Positions 6,404 through 15,933 are shown, numbered from the stretch's first letter. The stretch is DNA of 64,000 nucleotides from Cuneatibacter caecimuris (GCF_004216775.1 NZ_SGXF01000001.1:422828-486827), one strand, 5' to 3'. Made by a program: numbers and translations. Notes: a model not told the origin generated them from the letters alone.

Positions 6404-7834
6404 TCAGTACACCTTAATTTCCCCGGATTTCCCCTTTACCAGGCTCACCGCCTTTACAAGACGTCCGCAAAGGTCCGTCACCAACCGCATATCTGCCGGA
6501 GCCTCAAACACTTTTCTGCCGTCCACATACCCGGCGGTGCCCTTACCGTGGTTCTCTATACGGAATACGCGGTCTCCCCATATCTGTTCATATATGCTCT
6601 CACTTCCGCCAACCGTTCCCCAGTAAATCTCCTCCCTTTCTATGTGAACGCCAAACATTCTGGAAACGTATTCCAGAACAGACAGCATGGCAGGCCCATA
6701 CGCATCCTGTTCCCCTTCTAAAGATACTGCAGAAGGCTTGCCCGTGAAAGGATCATACTGCTGAACAAAAACACATTTTTCACCGATTGCATGAAAAAGC
6801 TTTCTTCCCAGCTGAGGAATCAGCGCTTCATAGCCGTAATTCTCCAGCGCCCTGATGGCCCTCTGATAAGTCAGCGCTTCCGCCTGGCCGCTCCAGTTAT
6901 TTGTCGTCACATTACGGAACAGCGGATCATTTACCGCCACAGAGGGTAACGGCATGGGTGTCCAGAATTCTTCCGGATTCAGCAGATGTTCCCGGACAAA
7001 GCGCCTTGCCATATGGGGTGTAAAACAGTTCCAATACATCGCTCTGAGGTTATTGTGGATCATTGTGGGCATCATCTTATGATTTTTGTCCCTGTCAAAA
7101 CAAGCGCCTCTTTTTTCATCCCAGAGATAGCTGATCACCTTTGCCCGCACTGCTTCGGCCAGTTTCCTCCAGCTGCGCTCCAGCTCTGCTTTTCCAAGAA
7201 TGCGGCTGATCTCCGCCAGGGTTTCCCGGGCAGAATAGGAAAACGACATAATATCAATAGAAGCGATAGGAACCCACTGGCAGCCCTGAGGCGGAAATTC
7301 CTCCTCCCAGGCATCCGGCGCATCGCCGTATCGCATAGCGTGATCCTCCCCGGTATCATATTTACACCAGGTCTCCAGACAGCCATCCCCATCTGAGTCT
7401 CTGACGCGCCAGAGATATGCGTCGAATTTCTCCAGGGTTTGATACAGAAGATCCAGATAATCCTTATCCTTTCCGGCCAGATAATACATATTTAAGGCGT
7501 GAGCGGGAAAGCAAAAGCCCTGGAATTTATTGAACTGCGGCGTCACTTTTCCGGCGATCAGGGCGATGCTCCCAGGCATCCGCCCGTCCTCCCTCTGACA
7601 TTCCATAAACAAAACCTGGTTATTCAGCCCTGCCTCTATATTTCTCTTAGCATACATCTCCCCGCCCATAGGCTGTGTTTCCAGCCAAATCTTTTCATAA
7701 CCTCCGCCTTCAATCAGCACTGTTCTCCCGGAAAAATTTTTCAGATTCTGTAAGCACTTCTTTTCCGCCGTATCCACCAGCTTCTGTACCAGCCTGTCCG
7801 AGGTCTCAAAGTTCACACTTGTCTCTATCGGCAT
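6404..7834 (-). CDS. (alpha/alpha)6-barrel glycoside hydrolase, GH63/MGH1-like
   Basis: A 476-residue cytoplasmic protein without signal peptide. It has the repeating aromatic/helical pattern of alpha/alpha-barrel glycosidases: DGDGCLETWCKYDTGEDHAM around residues 148-168, WEEEFPPQG, HNNLRAMYW, TTNNWSGQAEALTYQRAI around 312-330, and SLEGEQDAYGPAMLSVLEYV near 372. Acidic residues in the DGCLETW and EGEQDAYG segments are likely near the catalytic site; this is inference. The family hydrolyses or trims alpha-linked sugars such as mannosylglycerate, trehalose-like or glucan residues; the substrate is unknown. ATG at 7834 has AAGGAGGG upstream. It overlaps the end of the EAL gene by 29 bases, so the two are probably co-transcribed. 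Intracellular location suggests action on imported sugars or a compatible solute. Confidence 0.7.
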   Translation of the reverse strand: MPIETSVNFETSDRLVQKLVDTAEKKCLQNLKNFSGRTVLIEGGGYEKIWLETQPMGGEMYAKRNIEAGLNNQVLFMECQREDGRMPGSIALIAGKVTPQFNKFQGFCFPAHALNMYYLAGKDKDYLDLLYQTLEKFDAYLWRVRDSDGDGCLETWCKYDTGEDHAMRYGDAPDAWEEEFPPQGCQWVPIASIDIMSFSYSARETLAEISRILGKAELERSWRKLAEAVRAKVISYLWDEKRGACFDRDKNHKMMPTMIHNNLRAMYWNCFTPHMARRFVREHLLNPEEFWTPMPLPSVAVNDPLFRNVTTNNWSGQAEALTYQRAIRALENYGYEALIPQLGRKLFHAIGEKCVFVQQYDPFTGKPSAVSLEGEQDAYGPAMLSVLEYVSRMFGVHIEREEIYWGTVGGSESIYEQIWGDRVFRIENHGKGTAGYVDGRKVFEAPADMRLVTDLCGRLVKAVSLVKGKSGEIKVY

Positions 7835-9734
7835 AGCCTGATCCCTCCTTCTGCATCTGTTCTTTTCTTAGCAGCTCCGCATATTCATCTTCCGGCATCG
7901 GCCGGTAAAACACATAGCCCTGAATATAATCACAGCCCATCTGCTTCAGATATTCCACCTGCTTCATGTTTTCAATACCCTCTGCCACCGTGCGGATCTG
8001 GAATTTATGCACTAAGTCGATAATTCCATGGACCACCTCCATGTCCCTCTCTTCATCATCTCCGTTATCAAAGAAAAAGCTGTCTATCTTGAGCACGTCC
8101 ACAGACAATGTTTTCAGAAGGCTCAAGGAGGAATATCCTTTCCCAAAATCGTCTATTGCGCAGGAAAAACCTGCCTGTTTCAGTTCCTGCACCGTTTTCA
8201 AAAGCAGCTCTTCATTATCAAACACAATGGACTCAGTAAATTCAACCTCCAGCAGATCCGCGGGGACATCATATTTTTTCCTGATCTCCACATATTTCGA
8301 AATGAAATCCTGATCATAGAACTGCAGTCTGGAAACGTTAACAGAAACCGGAACCGCTTCCAGTCCTTCTTCCATCAGCTGACGCTGAAGCCGGCAGACT
8401 TCTTCATAGACATATCTGTCCAACTGGCCGATCATGAATTTCTGCTCAAAAACCGGGATGAATTTATCAGGAGGGATCACCGTACCATCCTTCATTCTCC
8501 ACCGCACCAGAGCTTCCGCCCCCGCTGCCCTGCCAGATTCCGGATTGACCTTTGGCTGATAATACACTACAAACTCATGATTCTTCAATGCATCCGCCAT
8601 CTTGCTCTCTATGCCTTTTTCCTCCCAAAGCCCCTTCCGGATGCTGTCATTATAAAACACATAATTAGGGTTGGAACCATTTTTCACTGTCTTTCTGGCA
8701 AAATTTGCACGATCCAGCAGGCCTTCAATCTTCAAATCTTCCAGCACATCCTCCACGCAGCAAATGCCGCAGCAGGAGGAAATGGACTGCCTCCCGTCAG
8801 ATTCCCGCATAAACTCAGTGATTGTATCATCCGCCTGGCGCTGTCTTCTGACGATTTCTTCCCGCCTGTTATAGCGCAAAAGAAGGACAAACTGATCCGC
8901 AAATATTCTGCCGCAGATTTCCTGGTCCTGCAGCCCTTTCAGCAGCACACAGCCATACTCCTTAAGGATCCTGTCCCCATACGTATAGCCAAACACGTCA
9001 TTCATATATTTAAAATCAGAAAAATCCGTATAAACAACTGCATATTGATTCCCCGGATACATATCCAGCAGCCTCTGGGCTTCTCTTTTAAAATCCTCCG
9101 CCTGATAAGCGCCGGTCAAAGGATCCCTCCTTGTCAGCTCGTTCAAAGCTTTATTGGTCTTTTCCAACAGCAGCATCTTCTTTGAAGCCGCCCAAAAAAT
9201 AAAGATCCAGGTGGCCAGCATGATCCCAAGCATAACGATGCAGAGAATCAGCAGCGTGCGAAAACGGCCGGCAGCATAGTTGTCCGCGGCAAAAACCGTA
9301 TTATTGGCCTGTTCAAAATAATCCTCGCTCAACAGCAGCAGTCTCTCTTCCTCTATCTGTCCGGACCGGTACTGGTAGATGGAGTCTTTAAGATCACCCC
9401 ACATTTCATTCAGTCTGACCAGATTGTCCTGATAGTCCTGGTCTCGGGGCAGCAGAAGGTCATAGGGGCCGGCCTTTCCGTTCAGCTCTTCCAATATTCC
9501 GTCCAGATATACCACCAAATGATCTGATTTCCATCCGTTCATCTCCAGCTTTACCAGGCGCTGTGTGCCTCCCCGGACAATTCCTACATAATTGATCAGC
9601 TTCCCGTAAGACTGCGCCTGCAGAATTGTATGTATCATCAGCGTCCCCAACAGCAGCAGCAAAATAAACAGGCTGACCAGGCCGCCTTTCAAGATCTTCT
9701 TCATCTGTGCCCTCATCATTCGCCGTAAAGCCAT
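7806..9734 (-). CDS. Membrane GGDEF-EAL protein, probable c-di-GMP phosphodiesterase
   Basis: About 642 residues. A transmembrane helix (about 18-40) and an extracytoplasmic sensor segment come first, then a second helix (about 163-187), a GGDEF domain (about 200-365) and an EAL domain (about 385-630). The GGDEF signature is degenerate (GRIFADQF), so cyclase activity is unlikely; the domain may bind GTP as a regulator. The EAL domain keeps EALVRW, CAIDDFGKGYSSLS, LKIDSFF and AEGIEN, the residues needed for metal and c-di-GMP hydrolysis. ATG choices: 9734 has only a weak ribosome site, while ATG 9704 (MKKILKGG) has GAGGG five bases upstream and may be the true start. A promoter lies at 9775-9803. 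The downstream glycosidase overlaps it. Confidence 0.88.
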   Translation of the reverse strand: MALRRMMRAQMKKILKGGLVSLFILLLLLGTLMIHTILQAQSYGKLINYVGIVRGGTQRLVKLEMNGWKSDHLVVYLDGILEELNGKAGPYDLLLPRDQDYQDNLVRLNEMWGDLKDSIYQYRSGQIEEERLLLLSEDYFEQANNTVFAADNYAAGRFRTLLILCIVMLGIMLATWIFIFWAASKKMLLLEKTNKALNELTRRDPLTGAYQAEDFKREAQRLLDMYPGNQYAVVYTDFSDFKYMNDVFGYTYGDRILKEYGCVLLKGLQDQEICGRIFADQFVLLLRYNRREEIVRRQRQADDTITEFMRESDGRQSISSCCGICCVEDVLEDLKIEGLLDRANFARKTVKNGSNPNYVFYNDSIRKGLWEEKGIESKMADALKNHEFVVYYQPKVNPESGRAAGAEALVRWRMKDGTVIPPDKFIPVFEQKFMIGQLDRYVYEEVCRLQRQLMEEGLEAVPVSVNVSRLQFYDQDFISKYVEIRKKYDVPADLLEVEFTESIVFDNEELLLKTVQELKQAGFSCAIDDFGKGYSSLSLLKTLSVDVLKIDSFFFDNGDDEERDMEVVHGIIDLVHKFQIRTVAEGIENMKQVEYLKQMGCDYIQGYVFYRPMPEDEYAELLRKEQMQKEGSGYADRDKCEL

Positions 9735-9774
9735 CTTCCGGCCAACAGCACATTTCTATATATTATATAAAATT

Positions 9775-9803
9775 ATTTTATCTCATTTAATAGTAAAATG
9801 CAA
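9775..9803 (-). promoter_or_regulatory. Promoter of the GGDEF-EAL gene
   Basis: On the minus strand TTGCAT (9803-9798), a 17-bp spacer and TAAAAT (9780-9775). A second AT-rich TATAAT occurs about 15 bases downstream. Both would start transcription shortly before the coding start. Confidence 0.5.
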
Positions 9804-9882
9804 GATGCATAATTATCAAACACAATGCGCTGCCGCGGATTGGGAAAATTGCCTTTCCTTTCAGCAGCAGCGCAGATCAATT

Positions 9883-12111
9883 TTATAATAATTCGCTGTC
9901 CGCCCTGGCCTTCAGCCGTGCCCAGCGCCGGTCCACTTCCTCCTGGATGCTATCCGTCACCTGCCTGTAGTCCTCCTCTGCCAGATGTCTGGTCCGCCCC
10001 ATCATCCGAAACCACTCTGAAACTGGTATTTTTTTATTCCGTGCTTCCGGATCATAGTTCAGCGTGGTCACGCCGTTCTCAATCTCAAACAGGGGAAAGT
10101 AGCAGCTGTCCACCGCCGCGCCGATCACTCTGCGCTCTGTATTGGGTTTGTCGCCCCAGTTCAGCGGACAGGCTGAAAGTGCTTTGATATAGGCAGTCCC
10201 ATATTTTGAGGCGTACTGCCCTGCCTTTGCTGCTTTTTTCAGAAAATCTGCAGGATTGGATTCCGCCACTGTAGCCACATAAGGAATATTGGATGCTGCC
10301 ATAATCATGGGCATATCTTTATGAAAAAAGGTCTTTCCGTACTGTTCTTTTCCCAGGTGGGAGGTAGAGCTTTTCGCCCCCTTGGGCGTGGAGTAGGACA
10401 GCTGATAGCCAGTATTCATATAGCCGCCGTTGTCATATTCAAAAATAATCAGTTTGTCATTGCGAAGGGCTGTTCCAAGAGCTGAGCCCATCCCGATATC
10501 CATTCCGCCGTCCCCGCTGACCATAACGAAGGTAATTTCTTCATCAGGTATTTCTCCCCGCCTTCGTTTCTGGTGAAACGCCTCCGCCACGCCTGCCAGC
10601 GTTGCTGCCCCGTTCTGAAAGAGATTATGAAGATACGGAACCTTAAACGCAGTTTTCGGATAAGAGGTGGTCACGACCATGCCGCAGCCGGTCTGGAACA
10701 GGAGCACCACATTTCCCTGGATTCCCTTAAGCAGCAGGTTCACATTCACCGGAATTCCGCAGCCAGGACATGCTCCATGGCCAGGAGCAAGCCGCTTTGG
10801 CATGGCTGTGCTGTCACTGACTCTGCCGCCGCTCACTTTTATCCTGCCGGTCTCTTCGTCCCTATCACATTGAATATATCCGGGGGTTGCGTCTTCCTCC
10901 GTAATGGGGTTAAAGTACTGGGTGATCTCCAGGTCTTTCTGGCCCGGATAAATTCCCATATAGTCAAAGGTCTTAGAACCGGAGTCCAGACAGGCTTCAA
11001 ACATCTCCAATGCATCTTTCACATAAAAATCCCTGCCGCCCAGGCCGTAGATACGGGTTAATATTTTCGCGCAGCATCCCCTGCTCTGCAGCGCTGCCTT
11101 CAGCTCCAGGGTCATATTTCCCCCGCCCGCGCCATAGCTGTCCTGCCGGTCCCCCACCAGTATTGTCTCCGCCCCTTTGCAGAGATCGTACAATTCCTCC
11201 GCAGGAAACGGCCTCAGCGCGTGCAGCGTTACCACCCCTGCCCGGATTCCGTTTTCCCGCATCCTGTCCGCTGCAATTTTAGCGGTCTGGAAGGAAGATC
11301 CCAGCAAAAACAGCAGGACCTGGGCTTCCTCACAACGGTAGCCTTCAGCCAGCTGATACTCCCTGCCGGAAATCTCCCCATATTCTCTGAAAACAGCCGG
11401 AATCTTTTCCCGCGCTGCTTCCATCGCGAGATGGAGCTGGTACTTATTGTTCAGAATGTCCGGTTCATTCATATAGGACCCGATGGACACCGGATTTTCC
11501 AAGTCCAGAACAGAATAATCCGCATCATAACTGCCGATAAAGTTCTGAACCGTCTGATCATTTTCAAATACCTGGCAGTTCTTTTTCTGATGGCTGGTAA
11601 AAAATCCGTCGAAGGCCACAATTACGGGCAGGCGCACCCCTTCCGCAATTTTCAGGGCGCAGAGGTTCATATCATAGACTGCCTGAGGGGTGTCTGCAAA
11701 TAAAATGATCCAGCCGGTATTCAGCGTGTACATCACATCGCTGTGATCACCCTTGATGGACAGCGGCCCGGATACCGTACGGCAGGCCAGGTTCAGAACC
11801 ATGGGAAATCTGGTCCCTGACTGCACCGGAAATTCTTCCAGCGCATAGAGCAGGCCGTTGGCGCTGGTGGCATTGAATACTCTGGCTCCTGCTGCAGAAG
11901 CTCCATAGCAGATCCCTGCCGCGCTGTGTTCCCCTTCCGCCGCGATCAGCGAGATGTCATGCTCCCCTTCCGCCTTCATCAGATCCAGAAATTCCGCAAT
12001 CTGCGTGGAAGGCGTAATGGGATAGTAACCCATTACATGATAATTGATCTGCCGGGCAGCATAGGCAGCCAGCTCATTTCCGCTTTCAAACAACAGTTTC
12101 TGTTTCTCCAT
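9883..12111 (-). CDS. 2-oxoacid:ferredoxin oxidoreductase, fused alpha and beta subunits
   Basis: A 742-residue fusion. The N-terminal half is the alpha subunit (pyrimidine-binding, GYYPITPSTQIAE at about 30-42, IAAEGEHSAAG, TSANGLLY). The C-terminal half is the TPP-binding beta subunit (CPGCGIPVNVNLL, FQTGCGMVVTTSYP, then the TPP/Mg motif VSGDGGMDIGMGSALGTALR with NGGYMNTG). The enzyme oxidatively decarboxylates a 2-oxoacid to acyl-CoA and reduces ferredoxin. The gene starts at ATG 12111, whose A is the last base of the preceding TGA stop (TGATG), with GGAGGG upstream; a TTG at 12114 is less likely. It pairs with the gamma-delta gene immediately upstream, together giving a complete four-domain enzyme. 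Substrate (pyruvate, branched or aromatic 2-oxoacid) cannot be fixed from sequence. Confidence 0.88.
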   Translation of the reverse strand: MEKQKLLFESGNELAAYAARQINYHVMGYYPITPSTQIAEFLDLMKAEGEHDISLIAAEGEHSAAGICYGASAAGARVFNATSANGLLYALEEFPVQSGTRFPMVLNLACRTVSGPLSIKGDHSDVMYTLNTGWIILFADTPQAVYDMNLCALKIAEGVRLPVIVAFDGFFTSHQKKNCQVFENDQTVQNFIGSYDADYSVLDLENPVSIGSYMNEPDILNNKYQLHLAMEAAREKIPAVFREYGEISGREYQLAEGYRCEEAQVLLFLLGSSFQTAKIAADRMRENGIRAGVVTLHALRPFPAEELYDLCKGAETILVGDRQDSYGAGGGNMTLELKAALQSRGCCAKILTRIYGLGGRDFYVKDALEMFEACLDSGSKTFDYMGIYPGQKDLEITQYFNPITEEDATPGYIQCDRDEETGRIKVSGGRVSDSTAMPKRLAPGHGACPGCGIPVNVNLLLKGIQGNVVLLFQTGCGMVVTTSYPKTAFKVPYLHNLFQNGAATLAGVAEAFHQKRRRGEIPDEEITFVMVSGDGGMDIGMGSALGTALRNDKLIIFEYDNGGYMNTGYQLSYSTPKGAKSSTSHLGKEQYGKTFFHKDMPMIMAASNIPYVATVAESNPADFLKKAAKAGQYASKYGTAYIKALSACPLNWGDKPNTERRVIGAAVDSCYFPLFEIENGVTTLNYDPEARNKKIPVSEWFRMMGRTRHLAEEDYRQVTDSIQEEVDRRWARLKARADSELL

Positions 12112-13205
12112 CAAACCAGCCCTCCATCAATTCTCCGCTCTTCCAGATAGGATTCTCCTGTCACCCAGGGATTTGCTCCGGCATCCTCGTATTCCATCTT
12201 GTCCACGATCAGATCCTTATTCCTCACGAACCATTCCTTTTCCGGATGCTCCCGTTCCTCTCCCTGGACCAGCGCATTAACCGGGCAGACATCCACACAG
12301 CGCAGACATCCCTTGCAGTGATAATAATCCAGCCCCGTATTCACCATGGCTTCCTTTCCTTTATAGATTCCTTTTCGGAACTGGAATACCATATCCGGGC
12401 ATGTGGAATCGCAGAGCCCGCAGTTGATGCACCTGTCCTGAATGAACAGAGGGATATAGCCTTCTCTGGAAGGGGAGAGGTCATTAGAAACCGTGCTGCC
12501 GAAGCGGGGATTGACGCCGCCCAAAGGTGCGTTTTCATAGCCCCACTGATTTTGCGGCTCTTGATACGGTATCTTTTCATATTTTCCGTCCGGCTGAAAA
12601 TCCGCCTCTTTTGCGGTTTCATAACCCCTCTTCACACCTTCCAGATTCCGCTCCAGCAAAGCCGGATATTTTTTACCCACAGTATCTTTCACCATCCGGT
12701 AAACCTGCTCCAACGGGATAAAACCTGACGCCTTTGCAATCGCGCCCAGCATTACCATATTGATTCTGCTTTTACTTTCCATCGCAATCTTCAGCGCATC
12801 CACCGCGTAAATTTTTCCTCCGTACAGCTTCAGCCTGTCCCGCACCTGCTCCGGACTGTCCGGGGAATTGACCACGACCTTTGTGCTTTCCTCCGCTCCG
12901 GCTGTGATGGAAAATTTCCCCGCCAGCGCTTCGTGAAAAATCCCCAGTATATGAGGCCTTTCTATGGGGCTGCTGATTCTGATCTCCTGTTCCGGCGGGC
13001 ACCAGCGGATAAAAGCCTTGACCGGGCTCCCTCTTTTTTCAGATCCATAGCTGGAAAAGCTGGCGGCATTCAGCCCCAGATAAGTGGCGCCCAGCTCTCC
13101 TAAAAGCTTTCCGCACAGATTGGCGCCCAGCCCGCCGATGCTTTCCAGCCTGATTTCATAATAGCCTTCTTCATTTACACAGGGAAGTTCTGTTTTTCTT
13201 TCCAT
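12111..13205 (-). CDS. 2-oxoacid:ferredoxin oxidoreductase, fused gamma and delta subunits
   Basis: A 364-residue fusion. Residues about 15-195 are the gamma subunit (RLESIGGLGANLCGKLLGEL; NMVMLGAIAK). The C-terminal part is a 2[4Fe-4S] ferredoxin delta domain with CINCGLCDSTCPD and CKGCLRCVDVCPV at about 278-330. Gamma contributes CoA binding and delta passes electrons to external ferredoxin. ATG 13205 is chosen because GGAGGGAG precedes it closely; the open frame upstream to 13376 has no ribosome site and overlaps the divergent ytaF-like gene. It is translationally coupled to the alpha-beta gene. The arrangement resembles archaeal-type VOR/KGOR sets rather than the single-chain PFOR usual in Clostridia. 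Confidence 0.87.
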   Translation of the reverse strand: MERKTELPCVNEEGYYEIRLESIGGLGANLCGKLLGELGATYLGLNAASFSSYGSEKRGSPVKAFIRWCPPEQEIRISSPIERPHILGIFHEALAGKFSITAGAEESTKVVVNSPDSPEQVRDRLKLYGGKIYAVDALKIAMESKSRINMVMLGAIAKASGFIPLEQVYRMVKDTVGKKYPALLERNLEGVKRGYETAKEADFQPDGKYEKIPYQEPQNQWGYENAPLGGVNPRFGSTVSNDLSPSREGYIPLFIQDRCINCGLCDSTCPDMVFQFRKGIYKGKEAMVNTGLDYYHCKGCLRCVDVCPVNALVQGEEREHPEKEWFVRNKDLIVDKMEYEDAGANPWVTGESYLEERRIDGGLV

Positions 13206-13364
13206 GTTCTCCCTCCAGGTAATATTTGACACAATCCAGTGTTTTTCAGGTTTATTATCTGCCTGCCTGTAAAAATTATGCAGAAAACTGGTACCAAAAC
13301 AAGCTGGGAAAATATGATAAATTAAGGTGGTTTTTTCTTTGAAATGCTGAAAGGAAGTGTTTTT

Positions 13365-13925
13365 ATGCAGCCACATTTGCTGGCTTCACTGATATTTGCT
13401 TTGTCTTCAAATGCCGACAGCCTGGTAGCAGGCATGGCTTACGGAATAAAAAAAATCCGGATTCTCTGGCTTTCCAATCTTCTGGTAGGCCTGATTTGTT
13501 TTTCAGGAACACTGGTATCCATGATTTTCGGCAGGAGCATTCTGCTGGCCGTCCCGGAAGGTTTTGCCGGATTTCTGGGCGGGGCCATCATTATTTTTAT
13601 CGGCGCCTTTGGCCTGATCCGGTTATTGATACACCGGAACGGTGATGAAGTGGAGGAAGAATCCCTCCCTTCCCTCCGGATTCGGGAAACCCTCCTGCTG
13701 GGAGCAGCCCTGGCAGTCAACAATGTGGGGCTGGGCATCGGCGCCAGCATGTCCGGCCTCCCGGTGATCTCCACAGCATTCTGTTCCCTTTTTGCCAGCC
13801 TGGTTCTCCTGTATCTGGGCAACCTGCTGGGGCGTTCCCGGCTGGCAAGCCTGGTGGGGAAATACGCCGAACCGCTGGCAGATATACTGATGATCGGCCT
13901 CGGTCTGTTTGAAATTTTGTTCTGA
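13365..13925 (+). CDS. YtaF/MntP-like sporulation membrane protein
   Basis: A 186-residue integral membrane protein with about six helices. It has the paired acidic signatures of the MntP/YtaF group: ALSSNADSLVAGMAYGIKKI near the N-terminus and its internal repeat AAALAVNNVGLGIGASMSGL in the second half. In MntP such Asp residues take part in manganese export; here the second repeat has Asn-Asn in place of Asp, as often in YtaF. YtaF is expressed during sporulation in Bacillus. ATG 13365 has AAAGGAAG at seven bases; an ATG at 13344 lacks one. The gene is divergent from the oxidoreductase operon. Role in sporulation is inference from the family. Confidence 0.8.
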   Translation: MQPHLLASLIFALSSNADSLVAGMAYGIKKIRILWLSNLLVGLICFSGTLVSMIFGRSILLAVPEGFAGFLGGAIIIFIGAFGLIRLLIHRNGDEVEEESLPSLRIRETLLLGAALAVNNVGLGIGASMSGLPVISTAFCSLFASLVLLYLGNLLGRSRLASLVGKYAEPLADILMIGLGLFEILF

Positions 13926-14027
13926 AAACAGTAGACCTCCCGCCCGCTTTATGCTAAACTTTTCTGAACCGGATTGTTTATATCCAATGCGGAAAAGGTA
14001 GGATAAAACTGGCAGGAGGTCCGTCCC

Positions 14028-14621
14028 ATGGATCATACAGACATAAAGATCCGGGCTGTTTCAGTCCTGGACGCAGAAGATTTGCTTCGCATTTATGCCC
14101 CATATGTTATAAAGACCGCGGTCACCTTTGAGTATGAGGCGCCCTCAGTGCAGGAATTCGCAAACCGCATCAGCCGGACGCTGGAAAAATATCCGTATAT
14201 TGCCGCCTGCTGCGGAAAGGAAATCGTCGGATATGCCTATGCAGGGCCTTTCCAGCAGCGGCCCGCCTATGACTGGACTGCGGAAACCTCGATTTATGTT
14301 GATGAATCCCAAAAAGGGATGGGCATCGGAAAAAAATTATACCAGGCCCTGGAAAAGATTCTCTCCGCCCAGAACATCCTGAATGTCTGCGCCTGCATCG
14401 CTTATCCGCCAGCAGAGGATGAATTTCTCACCAAAAGCAGCGCAGCGTTCCATTTCCATATGGGCTACCGCTTTGTAGGGGAATTCCATCAATGCGGTTA
14501 CAAATTCGGGCGCTGGTATAACATGGTCTGGATGGAAAAACATATCGGCCCCCATCCGGAACACCAGCCCCCGGTAATCGCATTTGATAAGATAAGGAAT
14601 GATATCCCATGGCAGAACTAA
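14028..14621 (+). CDS. GNAT N-acetyltransferase, phosphinothricin-acetyltransferase-like
   Basis: A 197-residue GNAT protein. The N-terminus (IRAVSVLDAEDLLRIYAPYV and TAVTFEYEAPS) and the acetyl-CoA binding motif SIYVDESQKGMGIGKKL match the Pat/YwnH group, which acetylates phosphinothricin, methionine sulfone or similar amino-acid analogues. CAGGAGG precedes ATG 14028. The last 13 bases overlap the start of the DNA glycosylase gene, so the two are coupled. The segment between the acetyl-CoA motif and the C-terminus has a short insertion (PPAEDEFLTKSSA) compared with the usual family pattern. The true substrate is unknown. Confidence 0.85.
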   Translation: MDHTDIKIRAVSVLDAEDLLRIYAPYVIKTAVTFEYEAPSVQEFANRISRTLEKYPYIAACCGKEIVGYAYAGPFQQRPAYDWTAETSIYVDESQKGMGIGKKLYQALEKILSAQNILNVCACIAYPPAEDEFLTKSSAAFHFHMGYRFVGEFHQCGYKFGRWYNMVWMEKHIGPHPEHQPPVIAFDKIRNDIPWQN

Positions 14622-15490
14622 TGATAAAAAATTTTGATTTATCCCAGACCGCCTCGTCCGGACAGTGCTTCCGCATGCTGCCTGCCACAGAAACAGGCGT
14701 ATACACAGCAGTCAGCGGCTGCAGATTTCTGAAGCTTGCCCAGATAGGCCAGTGTTTTCATTTCTTCTGTCCAGATGATGATATGCCTTTCTGGAATAAT
14801 TATTTTGACCTGGATACAGATTATACCGCCTTCATTGATTCCATTGATCCCAAAGACGCCTACCTCCTTGCAGCGGCTGATTTTGGCAGCGGAATCCGCA
14901 TACTTCGTCAGGACCCCTGGGAGATGATCATCACATTTATCATTTCCCAGCAAAAAACCATTCCGGCGATCCGCAGCCTTATAGAAACATTATGCCGCAG
15001 ATACGGCTCGCCGCTGGCACAGGAGAACCAGCCTGAAAGCGCGGGATTTTTCTCTTTTCCTTCCCCGGAGCAGCTGAATCTCGCTTCTCTGGATGATCTG
15101 CTGGAACTGAAACTGGGTTACAGAGCCAAATATATTAAAAGCATCTGTACGGACGCCTGTTCCGGAAAGCTGAATCTGCAGTATCTGCACACTCTGAATC
15201 ATACGGAAGCTATGGAATACCTGATGCAGTTTTCCGGCATTGGGGAAAAAGTAGCCAGCTGCATCTGTCTGTATGGGCTTCACCACATCAGCGCTTTTCC
15301 TGTGGATACCTGGATCAAAAAAATACTGCTGCGGGAATATGCTCCCGGCTGCAGGGCTGCAAAAAAAGTACCCGCCGCCAGATTCTATGAAACCCTGGTC
15401 CGGGAGTGTTTCTCCCGCTATCAGGGTTACGCAGGGGTGATGCAGCAGTACATGTTTTTTTATGAACGCAGCCGTTCCTCCCGGAAATAG
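14609..15490 (+). CDS. 8-oxoguanine DNA glycosylase/AP lyase (OGG-type)
   Basis: A 293-residue HhH-GPD protein. It has an N-terminal OGG domain (TASSGQCFRM, about 10-20), the segment WEMIITFIISQQKTIPAIRS at about 108-127, and the HhH-GPD hallmark FSGIGEKVASCICLYGL with PVDTWIKKIL. The Lys in GIGEK and Asp in PVDTW correspond to the catalytic pair of OGG1. The enzyme removes 8-oxo-guanine opposite C and nicks the strand. It begins 13 bases inside the upstream GNAT gene and ends a few bases before a convergent gene. Assignment is strong from motif order and length. Confidence 0.88.
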   Translation: MAELMIKNFDLSQTASSGQCFRMLPATETGVYTAVSGCRFLKLAQIGQCFHFFCPDDDMPFWNNYFDLDTDYTAFIDSIDPKDAYLLAAADFGSGIRILRQDPWEMIITFIISQQKTIPAIRSLIETLCRRYGSPLAQENQPESAGFFSFPSPEQLNLASLDDLLELKLGYRAKYIKSICTDACSGKLNLQYLHTLNHTEAMEYLMQFSGIGEKVASCICLYGLHHISAFPVDTWIKKILLREYAPGCRAAKKVPAARFYETLVRECFSRYQGYAGVMQQYMFFYERSRSSRK

Positions 15491-15498
15491 TCCCAAAA

Positions 15499-15933
15499 TT
15501 ATTTCCGGACAGGCGGACGCATCCTGAGCAGGATCAGGTCTTCGGTATTCTTCATCATCTCCTCCGAGTCCACCGGGATCATCAGCCACCGGGAACCATT
15601 GAACAGCCTGGTGGCCTGGTACAATTCCCGGATTCTGGGGTGAAAAGACGCCATCTGCAGCTCCGCCGCCTCTGCCTCTTTCCTTCCCACGCATACCAGA
15701 CAGGTGAAGGAGCCTTTTTCCGGGTACAGCGTGCACAGCGCCCTGCCGCTCTTTTTATACTTCACATTCCACCCCGGCGCTTCGGAACATCTGCTGTATT
15801 CTACCGCGGGCTGAACCCCGTAGGTCTTTTCCACAAAACCGCACAGCCCGTCCCACCAGGGGCTTTCCACATAAGAACTGATTGCGCTGAAATCCGGCTT
15901 CAGGTCTGCTGTATACTGTTCACTCCAATTCAT
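15499..15933 (-). CDS. DUF3788 family protein
   Basis: A 144-residue soluble protein matching the DUF3788 pattern: a central YVESPWWDGLCGFVEKTYGV, then WNVKYKKSGRALCTLYPEKG and a C-terminal MIPVDSEEMMKNTEDLILL. The family fold is small alpha/beta and its biochemical role is unknown. Its start overlaps the stop of the methyltransferase gene by four bases, so they form a two-gene operon. It is convergent with the DNA glycosylase with only eight bases between the ends. Confidence 0.8.
   Translation of the reverse strand: MNWSEQYTADLKPDFSAISSYVESPWWDGLCGFVEKTYGVQPAVEYSRCSEAPGWNVKYKKSGRALCTLYPEKGSFTCLVCVGRKEAEAAELQMASFHPRIRELYQATRLFNGSRWLMIPVDSEEMMKNTEDLILLRMRPPVRK

Noticed and set aside
8028-9185. 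Plus-strand ORF of 385 residues opposite the EAL gene
   Set aside because: Antisense shadow of a strongly conserved GGDEF-EAL gene; no family features or ribosome site.
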